Below are positions 17,424 through 25,514 of a DNA stretch of 64,000 nucleotides, piece after piece (the first letter of the stretch is position 1; each line of letters opens with the position of its first letter). This DNA comes from Neisseria dentiae (GTDB lineage Bacteria; Pseudomonadota; Gammaproteobacteria; Burkholderiales; Neisseriaceae): NCBI RefSeq assembly GCF_014055005.1, contig NZ_CP059570.1:1364001-1428000 (forward strand), read 5' to 3'. The translations under genes and the position numbers were made by a program. The notes beneath the pieces are model-generated. The model had not been told where the DNA came from, did no database searches, and saw only the letters and a list, made by a program, of their open reading frames with translations.

Positions 17424-18023
17424 TTACCACCTTTGGTCTTCAGACGTGTCCAGCAACGGCCTTAAATCTTTGGCGATTACCTCGCGTGCTCTGAAAATGC
17501 GCGAGCGTACGGTTCCGATGGGACAGTCCATAATCTGAGCAATTTCCTCGTAAGACAAACCTTCCATTTCCCGCAGGGAGATGGCTTTCCGTAAATCGTC
17601 GGGCAGTTTGGAGATAGCCGCCTCTACTGTTTCCAATATTTCCCGATTCATCATCTCGGCTTCCGGCGTATGGTCGTCGGCAAGCTGGTCGGCCAAATCG
17701 AGAATATCCCCTTCATCGTTGGCAACATCGGCGCTCACGAAAGGCCGTTTGCCTGAAGTAACCAAGTAGTTTTTGGCGGTGTTGATGCCGATGCGGTAAA
17801 GCCACGTGTAAAACGCGCTCTCGCCGCGGAAATTCGGCAATGCCCGGTAGGCTTTTATCAAAGCTTCCTGCGCAACATCGTTCACCTCGTGTTCGTCCTT
17901 GATGAAGCGGGACAACAAACGGGTAAGACGGCGCTGGTATTTCGACACCAGGAGTTCGAACGCTTTATGTTCGCCTTTTTGCGCCCGCTCTACCAATGCC
18001 TGATCGATTTTACGATCATTCAT
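17424..18023 (-). CDS. rpoE: Extracytoplasmic function sigma factor RpoE/AlgU
   Basis: The 199-residue sigma factor has region 2 (DVAQEALIKAYRALPNFRGE and FYTWLYRIGINTAKNYL) and region 4 (LPDDLRKAISLREMEGLSYE, then IMDCPIGTVRSRIFRAREVI). It directs RNA polymerase to envelope-stress promoters. I use the ATG at 18023, which has AAGGG seven bases upstream; the TTG two codons earlier is weaker. It overlaps no gene and is followed after four bases by its anti-sigma factor. Confidence 0.94.
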   Translation of the reverse strand: MNDRKIDQALVERAQKGEHKAFELLVSKYQRRLTRLLSRFIKDEHEVNDVAQEALIKAYRALPNFRGESAFYTWLYRIGINTAKNYLVTSGKRPFVSADVANDEGDILDLADQLADDHTPEAEMMNREILETVEAAISKLPDDLRKAISLREMEGLSYEEIAQIMDCPIGTVRSRIFRAREVIAKDLRPLLDTSEDQRW

Positions 18024-18058
18024 GCTCAACCCTTAATAACCAGATTACAAACACAGAA

Positions 18059-18100
18059 AAGGTAAAGCGTGCGCGTTGTAAGCTTCAGACACTTTACCTT
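18059..18100. terminator. Stem-loop at the tilS stop codon
   Basis: AAGGTAAAG (18059-18067) pairs with CTTTACCTT (18092-18100); on the minus strand a TTTTCTG run follows. It lies exactly between tilS and rpoE. Confidence 0.4.
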
Positions 18101-19440
18101 CACTTTGGTTCCAAAACAAAGCAATTAAATTTATCAAAAACAGGGATAGCCCCGTTCGGGCTGCCATGATGAACGCTAACCCGGATATTGGCAATAGCCG
18201 CGCAGCGGTTGCCGGCATCGGCCACCACCGGCCAGCAGCGCCTTGCAAACGGGGGAACTTTGTATTCTTGTAAAATTTTCCAAACATTTTTACGACCAAC
18301 GGTAGTTTGAATCACATCATCGGCACTTGCAGCCCGAATCATGCATTCTTCATTTAACAATTCCTCACGGATTCCGAACGAATGCGGTTTAAGGGTAAAA
18401 CCGTTTTCAGGCAGAATATTTTTCAGACGGCCTCTCAAAACACCCTCCTGCGCCAGCCACGGCAACGCGTTTTGCCAGCCTGTTTTTTGTGCAAACAGGG
18501 TGTCGCGGTAGGCGTGGATTTTTCCCTGCGGCAGCGGCCATTCGGCCGACGCGGCCTGCATCGTGCCCAACACCCGTGAAAAGTCGGCGAGGCTCTCCGG
18601 CGCGGGCACGCCCAAACCCTGCTGTTTGGCGTAGTGCAGAAGCTGTTGGCGGCGGCGCGCTTCGCTCAGGGTTTTCCAGCGCGCGATGCTGAATGCGCCC
18701 GTTTCGCAAACATAGGCGTAATCCTGCGCCACGATTTCGTTTAACACGGCCAGCTCGTTTTGCAGCGCGCGGATGCTGCCGACGATGTGGCGGTCTAAAT
18801 GCGGCACGCGGCTGCGCCATTGCGGCAGCGCCTCGTGCCTCAGCCAGTTGCGCAAAAACGCGGGGTTGCGATTGCTGCCGTCTTCCACATAAGCCAAGCC
18901 GTGTTCGGCGGCATAGTTTTCCAACGTTTCGCGCGGCTCTGCCAAGAGCGGCCGCCAAACCTGAATCTGCCCGTTCAGCGCCCGCCGCCCGGGCATGGCC
19001 GACAGCGCGCGCAGGCCGCCGCCGCGCAACGCGGCCAGCATAAAGGTTTCCACTTGGTCGTCTTGGTGGTGCGCCAATGCCAGCACGTCGCAGCGGCCGT
19101 CTGAAAACACGCGGTAACGCTGCTTGCGCGCTTCTGCTTCGATGCCCAAGCGGCTGTTCTCCGCCACGGTTACTTTTTCCACCCGCAACGGCACGTTCAG
19201 CCGCCGGCACAGGCTGCGGCAGAAGTCTGCCCATTCGTCGGCCCGCCCGCTCAAACCGTGATGCACATGCACGGCTGTTAAGGCAAAGCCGAAACGCTGT
19301 TGCAGGGCGGAAAGGGCGTGCAGCAGCACCACCGAATCCAGACCGCCGCTCAAACCTGCTTCGATGCGGATGCCGGCGGGGAAATCGTGCGGCCAGGCGG
19401 CGGCCAGACGCTGCAATAAGGGATGAAGGGGTTTGCTCAT
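18100..19440 (-). CDS. tilS: tRNA(Ile)-lysidine synthase
   Basis: TilS changes C34 of the CAU isoleucine tRNA to lysidine so that it reads AUA. The 446-residue protein has the ATP PP-loop SGGLDSVVLLHALSAL (about residues 30-45), the substrate motif HHGLSGRADEW and ALAHHQDDQVETFMLAALRGGG, and the C-terminal TilS domain. The length is normal. The gene is essential in most bacteria. Confidence 0.93.
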   Translation of the reverse strand: MSKPLHPLLQRLAAAWPHDFPAGIRIEAGLSGGLDSVVLLHALSALQQRFGFALTAVHVHHGLSGRADEWADFCRSLCRRLNVPLRVEKVTVAENSRLGIEAEARKQRYRVFSDGRCDVLALAHHQDDQVETFMLAALRGGGLRALSAMPGRRALNGQIQVWRPLLAEPRETLENYAAEHGLAYVEDGSNRNPAFLRNWLRHEALPQWRSRVPHLDRHIVGSIRALQNELAVLNEIVAQDYAYVCETGAFSIARWKTLSEARRRQQLLHYAKQQGLGVPAPESLADFSRVLGTMQAASAEWPLPQGKIHAYRDTLFAQKTGWQNALPWLAQEGVLRGRLKNILPENGFTLKPHSFGIREELLNEECMIRAASADDVIQTTVGRKNVWKILQEYKVPPFARRCWPVVADAGNRCAAIANIRVSVHHGSPNGAIPVFDKFNCFVLEPK

Positions 19441-19470
19441 GGGTTGGAATTGTGGTGGAAAGAAAAGACC

Positions 19471-19666
19471 GGAACCTTTGCAAAATTCATTTAGGCCGTC
19501 TGAAACATCCGATTATCGTCATTCCCGCATAGGCGGGAATCCAGTCGTTTTTTGTAAGTTATTGAAATAAAATAATTAATATCTTGAACGCTGGATTCCC
19601 GCCTACGCGGGAATGACGGAATTTAAGCATTTCATACGGTCTTAAAGATATTTTTGCAAAGGTCTC
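19471..19666. repeat. 196-bp non-autonomous element with IS1106-like ends and a paired dRS3 core
   Basis: The left end reads GGAACCTTTGCAAAA and the right end TTTTGCAAAGGTCTC. The core holds two dRS3-like palindromes (ATTCCCGC..GCGGGAAT) in inverted orientation and one DUS near the left end. It is closely related in plan and size to the copy at 24851-25048. Confidence 0.75.
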
Positions 19667-19694
19667 AGGCCGTCTGAACGTTTCAGACGGCCTG
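19666..19694. terminator. DUS-pair terminator after the phosphate transporter gene
   Basis: An inverted DUS pair with a short ACG loop ends five bases before the stop codon side of the gene that begins at 21486. Confidence 0.7.
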
Positions 19695-19698
19695 TATT

Positions 19699-21486
19699 TT
19701 ACACAAATGCCGCTTCTTTCTGTTCTTTTGGGGCGGCTTCCGAACCCATGATATTGATGATTTCCTGCACACCCAAACCGATGCGGCGGGCATAGTTGAT
19801 GTCGTTCATCAGTGATGAGGTTTCCCAACCGCCGATTTCTTTTTTACGCAGTTTTACCAGCGTGCGGGCGCGGAAACTTTCCAATGTGTCGATATGTTTT
19901 GCCAATACCGCCGCCTGCTCGAACCAGGCTTCGGAATACGCAGTCAGCGCGCTGATACGGCGGAAGAGCACCAGCGTTTTAAACAGATGGCGGCGCAGGC
20001 GCATATAGTCGCGGAACACGGGCGAATCGGGCTTTTGCAGATGCAGCTGCATGTTTTTCTGCAAGTGTTTGCTTTCTTTAACAATTTCCACCATTTGAAA
20101 CGCCGCCGTATAAGCGGTGGAAAGCTGTTGCTGCTGCTCTTCGCCCTCCATATCGATTTTGCTGGCGAAATCCAGCACTTCACTATACAGCGGCTTGATT
20201 TGGCTTTCATACAACGCCTGCGCATCGAGGTTCAGCGGCGGCTTGGGCGGCGGCAGTTCTTCGTCGGCATCGGTTTGCGCTTCATAGAGTTTATCGGCCG
20301 GAATAAACAAAACGTGGCAGATGGCCTCCAAACTTACCGCGTTCAGATGGCCTATTTCTTTAAACACCGAACGGATGGCGGTATCGCCCGAGCGCAGCAT
20401 ATTGTGGTTCAAATACAATGCGCGCACGGGCTGGTGGCCGTCGGGCAGCAGGTGGCCGCCCGTTTCTTTGTCGGGCAGCCACTTAATAAGCTGCTGCGCC
20501 AGCCTGTTTTGCAGTTTCCAAAACACCGCCAAACCCAAGCCGTTAAACAAAGTGTGGAACAAAGCCAGTTGCAGCAGGCCGCCCATACCGGTCAACCCCG
20601 CCGTAAACGTTACCAGCTTGGTGAGCGGCAGCCACAACAGCAGCGACAACACCGCCGTTACCACGTTGAACAGCAAATGCGCCAGCGCCAGCCGCTGTCC
20701 GCTGCGGTCACTGCCGAGCATGCCCACAAACGCGGTGGAAATGCTGCTGCCCACGTTGGAGCCGATGGCAATGGCAAAGCCCTGCGCCACGCTGATCTGG
20801 CCGGCCGCCAATGCCGCCAGCGTTAAAATCAGGGTGGCGTGCGAAGACTGCAAAACAATGGTTAAAAACAGGCCGATGGTGCTGAAAATGGCGATTTCGG
20901 CCACGCCGCCCGCCTGCACGGACGAAAAATCCACCTGCCCGCCCAAGGCCTGAAAGCCGTCTTTAATCGCATCGATGCCCAAGAAAATCAAGGCGATGCC
21001 CACCAAAACGCGGCCTATGGTTTTGCCTTTGCTGTTGAGAAACCCCGCCAGAATGCCGAATACCAGCATGGGCACGGCCACGGGGCTGAGGCTGATGCTC
21101 TGCCCTGCCATCGCCAGCAGCCAGATACCGCTGGTGGCGCCCAGATTGGTGCCCAAAATCACGGCGATGCCGCCCGCCAGCGTAATCAGGCCGGTGCTTA
21201 GAAACGCGATGGTCAGCAGCGAAACCAGCGTGCTCGATTGCAGGATAAAGGTGGCGCCTATGCCGAACAGCAAGCCTTTGGCGGGTGTGGACGTGCTTTT
21301 CGCCATCAGACGCTCCAGCGTGCCGCCCGCCGCATTGCGCAAACCTTCTTCGATACACTGCATGCCGAACAGAAACAGCGCCAGGCCGTAACACAGCTTC
21401 AGCCACGGCGCGCTATACCAGAAACTGTATGCCAACGCCGCCAGCAAGGCGGCGGTCAGCACGGGTTTGAACAGATTGCTTTTCAT
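19699..21486 (-). CDS. Na/Pi cotransporter family protein with PhoU-like C-terminus
   Basis: The 595-residue membrane protein contains the two inverted Na/Pi-cotransporter repeats (GATFILQSSTLVSLLTIAFL at about residue 56 and FLTIVLQSSHATLILTLAAL at about 208, each with the QSS signature). A soluble C-terminal half (residues about 340-580) resembles PhoU. It probably moves phosphate with sodium across the inner membrane, the PhoU part perhaps sensing phosphate. The C-terminal helix region is intact. Confidence 0.88.
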   Translation of the reverse strand: MKSNLFKPVLTAALLAALAYSFWYSAPWLKLCYGLALFLFGMQCIEEGLRNAAGGTLERLMAKSTSTPAKGLLFGIGATFILQSSTLVSLLTIAFLSTGLITLAGGIAVILGTNLGATSGIWLLAMAGQSISLSPVAVPMLVFGILAGFLNSKGKTIGRVLVGIALIFLGIDAIKDGFQALGGQVDFSSVQAGGVAEIAIFSTIGLFLTIVLQSSHATLILTLAALAAGQISVAQGFAIAIGSNVGSSISTAFVGMLGSDRSGQRLALAHLLFNVVTAVLSLLLWLPLTKLVTFTAGLTGMGGLLQLALFHTLFNGLGLAVFWKLQNRLAQQLIKWLPDKETGGHLLPDGHQPVRALYLNHNMLRSGDTAIRSVFKEIGHLNAVSLEAICHVLFIPADKLYEAQTDADEELPPPKPPLNLDAQALYESQIKPLYSEVLDFASKIDMEGEEQQQQLSTAYTAAFQMVEIVKESKHLQKNMQLHLQKPDSPVFRDYMRLRRHLFKTLVLFRRISALTAYSEAWFEQAAVLAKHIDTLESFRARTLVKLRKKEIGGWETSSLMNDINYARRIGLGVQEIINIMGSEAAPKEQKEAAFV

Positions 21487-21626
21487 GTTTTCTCCGAAAA
21501 CAAACGGTATGTATGTTGTTATGGTTTTTTTGAGGATATTGCCAAGCGGTTTCTTTGTTTTTCAGACGGCCTCAAGCCTCACGCAACCGCCACACATTCA
21601 AACGCGATATTTTAACAGAAACATAC

Positions 21627-21668
21627 AAAAGGCCGTCTGAAAACTTTCAATTTTTCAGACGGCCTTTT
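21627..21668. terminator. DUS-pair hairpin upstream of miaA
   Basis: AAAAGGCCGTCTGAAAA and its complement enclose a CTTTCAA loop. A TATAAT hexamer starts at 21671, so the hairpin is directly followed by a likely miaA promoter. Confidence 0.6.
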
Positions 21669-21707
21669 GTTATAATCGTTCCCTTTTCCACACGCCATCC
21701 CGCACCG

Positions 21708-22658
21708 ATGACCGCCCCCAAAGCCTTCGCCCTGCTCGGCCCCACCGCCGGCGGCAAAACCGGCCTCGCCCTGCAAATCGCCGAACACCTGCCCGTGGAA
21801 ATCATCAGCCTCGATTCCGCACTGGTTTACCGCGGCATGGACATCGGCACCGCCAAACCCACCGCCGCCGAACGCGCCGCCGTGCCGCATCACTTAATCG
21901 ACATCATTTCGCCGCTCGAGGCTTACAGCGCCGCCGACTTTGTACGCGACTGCGTGCGTTTGGCGCACGAAATCAGCGCGCGCGGCAAACTGCCGCTGAT
22001 TGTGGGCGGTACCATGATGTATTTCCACGCCCTTACCGAAGGCTTGAACACGCTGCCCGAAGCCGACCCCGCCGTGCGCGCCGCCTTGCAGGCCGAAAAG
22101 GCCGCACACGGTTTGGCGCACCTCTACCGCCGCCTGCAAGCGGCCGACCCCGCCACCGCCGAGCGTTTGAAACCCGCCGACAGCCAGCGCATCGAGCGCG
22201 CGCTCGAAGTGTTTATCCTCACTGGCAAACCCTTGAGCAGCCATTTCGCCGAACAGCAAACGCACACCCTGCCGCTCGATTTGCACACCATCGCGCTGAT
22301 TCCCGAAAACCGCGCCCTGCTTCATGCGCAAATCGGCAAGCGTTTCGCAACCATGCTCGAACAAGGCTTTTTAAAAGAAGTTGAACGGCTGCAAACCGAA
22401 TACCCCGCACTCACCGCCGATATGCCTTCCATGCGCTGCGTAGGCTACCGCCAGGCGTGGGATTATCTGGCGGGCGCCTGCGGCTATCAGGAATTTATTG
22501 AAAAAGGCACCGCCGCCACCCGCCAGCTGGCCAAACGCCAGCTTACCTGGCTGCGCAAAACCCCGATAAACAAAGTAATCGACCCCTACGGCAGCGGCGG
22601 CAATATGCTTCAGACGGCCTTAACCGAAGCCCGGCAACATTTCGGCGGCACGGCATAA
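21708..22658 (+). CDS. miaA: tRNA dimethylallyltransferase
   Basis: MiaA transfers a dimethylallyl group to N6 of A37 in tRNAs reading codons that start with U. The P-loop is GPTAGGKTGLALQIA and the substrate motif is SLDSALVYRGMDIGTAKP; later come GGTMMYFHALTEGL and RQLAKRQLTWLR. The start at 21708 (MTAPKAFALLG) gives 316 residues, normal for the family; an upstream extension reads through uptake sequences. A DUS is embedded in the coding sequence near the end (LQTA). Confidence 0.95.
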   Translation: MTAPKAFALLGPTAGGKTGLALQIAEHLPVEIISLDSALVYRGMDIGTAKPTAAERAAVPHHLIDIISPLEAYSAADFVRDCVRLAHEISARGKLPLIVGGTMMYFHALTEGLNTLPEADPAVRAALQAEKAAHGLAHLYRRLQAADPATAERLKPADSQRIERALEVFILTGKPLSSHFAEQQTHTLPLDLHTIALIPENRALLHAQIGKRFATMLEQGFLKEVERLQTEYPALTADMPSMRCVGYRQAWDYLAGACGYQEFIEKGTAATRQLAKRQLTWLRKTPINKVIDPYGSGGNMLQTALTEARQHFGGTA

Positions 22659-22748
22659 CTTGTTAACAATCTTTTCCCCGCAACGGTTGTAATTTTATTA
22701 AAATAGCCCAAGCTTTAACGCTAGAAATAAAATACCAGCCTCAACGAG

Positions 22749-24761
22749 ATGAAGAAAAACAGCATCAAACCCACACTTTACGCGCTATTGGGCAAACACG
22801 CCGACAACCCCGATTTTGTGGCCGTGCTCAACGCCCTAACCGATTTTCTGCGCAAGGGCGGCGCCAAACACGCTTCGGAACGCGTTAACACGCTGATTGA
22901 GATTTTCAGCGAAAACGAAACCCTGTGCCGCCAGTTTGCCAAACGCTTTTACACCTGGCTCGCGCAAGTGCGCATCTATCCCGCGCTGGTGGGCTTGGGT
23001 ATTTTTTCGCGCAGCGGTTTCGCGCGCGAGATGGGTATGCGCCTCTACGAGCGCTTCAGCCCTTCTTATAAAGATTTGAACAACCTGCGCGATATTTTTC
23101 TTTATCTCTTCCACTCGAAAAACGACGGCAGATGGCTCGCGGCCGTGTCGACCAAACAATGGCTGAAACTCTACTGCCTGATCAGAAACCACGCCGACCC
23201 CGCCGCCGTTCAGACGGCCTCGCGCCAGCTCACGCAAGCGCGCCTGCACGCCTTGGAAATGCTTTCCGTGTGGGTGGCCGCCGAGGCACTCGATCAGGAT
23301 TTGATCCGCATCGAGCCGCGCCTGCTCGACATCAACTCCGCCTTTATCGCCCTCCAGCGCGAAACCGCCAAGCTGGCCGAACACTACCAAACCGAAACCG
23401 CACCCTACGACACCGCCCATATCGAAGTGATGCTCGACCAATGCCGCAGCCAGATAGAACGCCTGCGCCGCCGCGGCACGGGCGCCGGCTCCGGCTCTTC
23501 GGTGAAAGTGGCCCACCTGATCGAACGGCTGGCGCAAACCGTAGAACGGCTCGAGCTGCTGCTCAATATCCAAACCGGCCGCCACCCCGCATACCACACC
23601 GCCGTTCTGCTCGACTCGATGACCACCGCCGCCGTCGAACAGCGCAGCACCGACCACCTGTGGTACAGCAGCGTGAAAATGCTGGCCAAAAGCATCACCG
23701 AAAACAAAAGCAACCACGGCGAACACTACATCACCCGCAACCGCAGCGAATATTTCGCCATGCTGCGTTCGGCGGCAGGCGGCGGCGTGCTAATCGCCTT
23801 GATGGCACTGAACAAAATCCACATCGGCGGCATGGGCTTCAGCGAATTCACCACATCGCTGCTCAGCGGCCTGAACTACGGCTTAGGGTTCATGATGATC
23901 CAACTTCTGGGCTTAACCGTTGCCACCAAACAGCCCGCCATGACCGCCGCCAGCTTTGCCGAACAGGTGGAACACAACGAAAAAGGCCGCGCCGTTGATG
24001 TGAAACTCGCTTCGCTACTGATAGACGTGGTGCGCTCGCAAAGCGTGGCCGTGTTCGGCAACGTCAGCGTGGCCGTGCTGCTGGCCGCACTGATTTCGGT
24101 GGCGTTCGCCGCCAACACCGGCACGCCGATTTTGAACGCCGACAAGGTTGCCTACCAACTCAAATCGGTGCGCCCGTTCACCGAGCCTACCCTGTGGTAT
24201 GCCGCCATTGCCGGCGTGTGGCTGTTTTGCTCGGGCATTATCGCGGGCTTTTTCGACAACCGTGCCGACTATCTCGACCTGCGCCGCCGCCTCACCGTCA
24301 ACCCGCTGCTCAGAAAAACCGTGCCACTGCGCGCGCGCCAGCGTTTCGGCGACTATATCCACCGCAACTACGGCTCGATGATGGGCAACTTCATTTTCGG
24401 TATGCTGCTGGGCATGACCGGCTACGTCGGCCACCTGCTCGACCTGCCGCTCGATATCCGTCATGTGGCGTTTTCATCGGCCAACATCGGCTATGCCGCC
24501 GTGAGCGGCAATCTCGGCTTTACCGCCTTTATGATTACCCTCGCCGGCGTGCTGCTCATCGGCCTGGTCAACCTGCTGGTGAGCTTCGCCCTCGCCCTCA
24601 CCGTTGCCCTGCGCGCGCGCGGCACCCACATCGACAGCGTGCCCGCGCTTTTAAAAAGCACTTGGTTGCAGATTAAAGCCAACCCCCTGCACTTGTTTTT
24701 TCCCGTGCAAATCGTGGCGGATGCAGCCAAAGGCAGCAAGGCCGAACACAAGCAGCCCTGA
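22749..24761 (+). CDS. Gcr-type multipass membrane protein annotated as site-specific recombinase
   Basis: The 670-residue protein matches what is called Gcr or site-specific recombinase (COG4389) in neisseriae and other beta-proteobacteria. The N-terminal 330 residues are soluble and helical; the rest has about six to seven hydrophobic segments, for example AGGGVLIALMAL, AVFGNVSVAVLLAALISVAF, LWYAAIAGVWLFCSGIIAGF and AFMITLAGVLLIGLVNLLVS. I see no recombinase catalytic motif, and the membrane topology makes a recombinase role doubtful. The true function is unknown. Confidence 0.85.
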   Translation: MKKNSIKPTLYALLGKHADNPDFVAVLNALTDFLRKGGAKHASERVNTLIEIFSENETLCRQFAKRFYTWLAQVRIYPALVGLGIFSRSGFAREMGMRLYERFSPSYKDLNNLRDIFLYLFHSKNDGRWLAAVSTKQWLKLYCLIRNHADPAAVQTASRQLTQARLHALEMLSVWVAAEALDQDLIRIEPRLLDINSAFIALQRETAKLAEHYQTETAPYDTAHIEVMLDQCRSQIERLRRRGTGAGSGSSVKVAHLIERLAQTVERLELLLNIQTGRHPAYHTAVLLDSMTTAAVEQRSTDHLWYSSVKMLAKSITENKSNHGEHYITRNRSEYFAMLRSAAGGGVLIALMALNKIHIGGMGFSEFTTSLLSGLNYGLGFMMIQLLGLTVATKQPAMTAASFAEQVEHNEKGRAVDVKLASLLIDVVRSQSVAVFGNVSVAVLLAALISVAFAANTGTPILNADKVAYQLKSVRPFTEPTLWYAAIAGVWLFCSGIIAGFFDNRADYLDLRRRLTVNPLLRKTVPLRARQRFGDYIHRNYGSMMGNFIFGMLLGMTGYVGHLLDLPLDIRHVAFSSANIGYAAVSGNLGFTAFMITLAGVLLIGLVNLLVSFALALTVALRARGTHIDSVPALLKSTWLQIKANPLHLFFPVQIVADAAKGSKAEHKQP

Positions 24762-24793
24762 AATCCGGCACGGCGGATTCGGGCAAAGGCAAA

Positions 24794-24824
24794 CAGGCCG
24801 TCTGAAAACCTTTCAGACGGCCTG
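24794..24824. terminator. DUS-pair terminator
   Basis: An inverted DUS pair 33 bases after the stop codon of the Gcr-type gene. Confidence 0.75.
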
Positions 24825-24850
24825 CCCAATTGCAAAATTCAAAACAGCCT

Positions 24851-25048
24851 GAGACCTTTGCAAAAATACCTTAAGGCCGTCTGAAATGCTTAGATTCCGT
24901 CATTCCCGCGTAGGCGGGAATCCAGATGGAAAAATATTGAAGCATTGATTAAACAAATACTTAGATGCCAAGCGTCTGGATTCCCGCCTACGCGGGAATG
25001 ACGGAGTTCAGATTTTTTAGATAGCAATTTGAATTTTGCAAAGGTCTC
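24851..25048. repeat. 198-bp non-autonomous element with perfect GAGACCTTTGCAAAA-type ends and 5-bp duplication
   Basis: Ends GAGACCTTTGCAAAA and TTTTGCAAAGGTCTC enclose two inverted dRS3-like palindromes (24900-24921 and about 24978-25000) and a DUS. AGCCT flanks it on both sides (24846-24850 and 25049-25053), an apparent 5-base target duplication. It landed against the stop codon of the 58-residue gene. Confidence 0.8.
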
Positions 25049-25052
25049 AGCC

Positions 25053-25229
25053 TCACCACGCACCCAGCACATACCATCCCAGCACCGCCAGCGCCGCCGC
25101 CAAAAACACCCACGCGCTGATTTGCACGATTTCGTGCAGGGCGCGTTTCTGCCCGCGGTTAAACAGGCGGTGCACCACCAAAGCAACCAGCGCAATCAGA
25201 AACGCAATGCGTAAAATGCGGCCTATCAT
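25053..25229 (-). CDS. Small membrane protein, 58 residues
   Basis: The frame encodes MIGRILRIAFLIALVALVVH, a short basic loop (RLFNRGQKRALHE) and a second hydrophobic helix ending VLGWYVLGAW. Two membrane spans are predicted by eye. Codon use is like the core genes, and the start follows GGGAAACGGAATATT on the minus strand. I recall similar short proteins beside metX in neisseriae. Function is unknown. The stop codon abuts the repeat element at 24851-25048, so the native 3' flank was changed by that insertion. Confidence 0.72.
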   Translation of the reverse strand: MIGRILRIAFLIALVALVVHRLFNRGQKRALHEIVQISAWVFLAAALAVLGWYVLGAW

Positions 25230-25260
25230 AATATTCCGTTTCCCAAACCCAATCTGTTGC

Positions 25261-25301
25261 CGGAGGCCGTCTGAAAAGATTCAGGTTTCAGACGGCCTCC
25301 G
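25261..25301. terminator. DUS-pair hairpin between divergent genes
   Basis: CGGAGGCCGTCTGAAAA pairs with the downstream complement around a GATTCAGG loop, upstream of both the small membrane protein gene and metX. Confidence 0.5.
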
Positions 25302-25371
25302 GCAAAACGTGCATACAAAAAACGGCATATCCGCCGCAGCCGTATGCGCACACAAATCAAAACCAAACCGC

Positions 25372-25479
25372 TATAGCGGAAAAAACTTTATTTCTGCCAC
25401 GGCGTTGCTGCGCCTTGCCGTACTATTTGTACTGTCTGCGGCTTGCTGCCTTGTGGCAGAAATAAGTTTTTCCGCTATA
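25372..25479. repeat. Correia-type repeat element (108 bp)
   Basis: Ends TATAGCGGAAAAA and TTTTTCCGCTATA form the terminal inverted repeat. The inside carries the Correia signature GCCGCAGACAGTACAAATAG on the minus strand and AGCAACGCCGTGGCAG-type arms. It is the short form without the central meningococcal segment. The right end reads TATATAATAG and supplies a TATAAT hexamer (25478-25483) 32 bases before the metX start. Confidence 0.85.
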
Positions 25480-25514
25480 TAATAGCCGTTTTCCTGAATT
25501 TGCGCCTGCCCACC

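Noticed and set aside
18045..18299. An 84-codon frame inside the end of tilS
   Set aside because: It is out of phase with the complete tilS gene and covers the stem-loop at its stop.
22749..24761. A mobile element linked to the gene annotated elsewhere as a site-specific recombinase
   Set aside because: No inverted repeats or invertible segment flank it, and the protein is a membrane protein without recombinase motifs.
24890..25195. A 101-codon minus-strand frame across the repeat at 24851-25048 and the small membrane gene
   Set aside because: It reads through dRS3 palindromes and a DUS and is out of phase with the real 58-residue gene.
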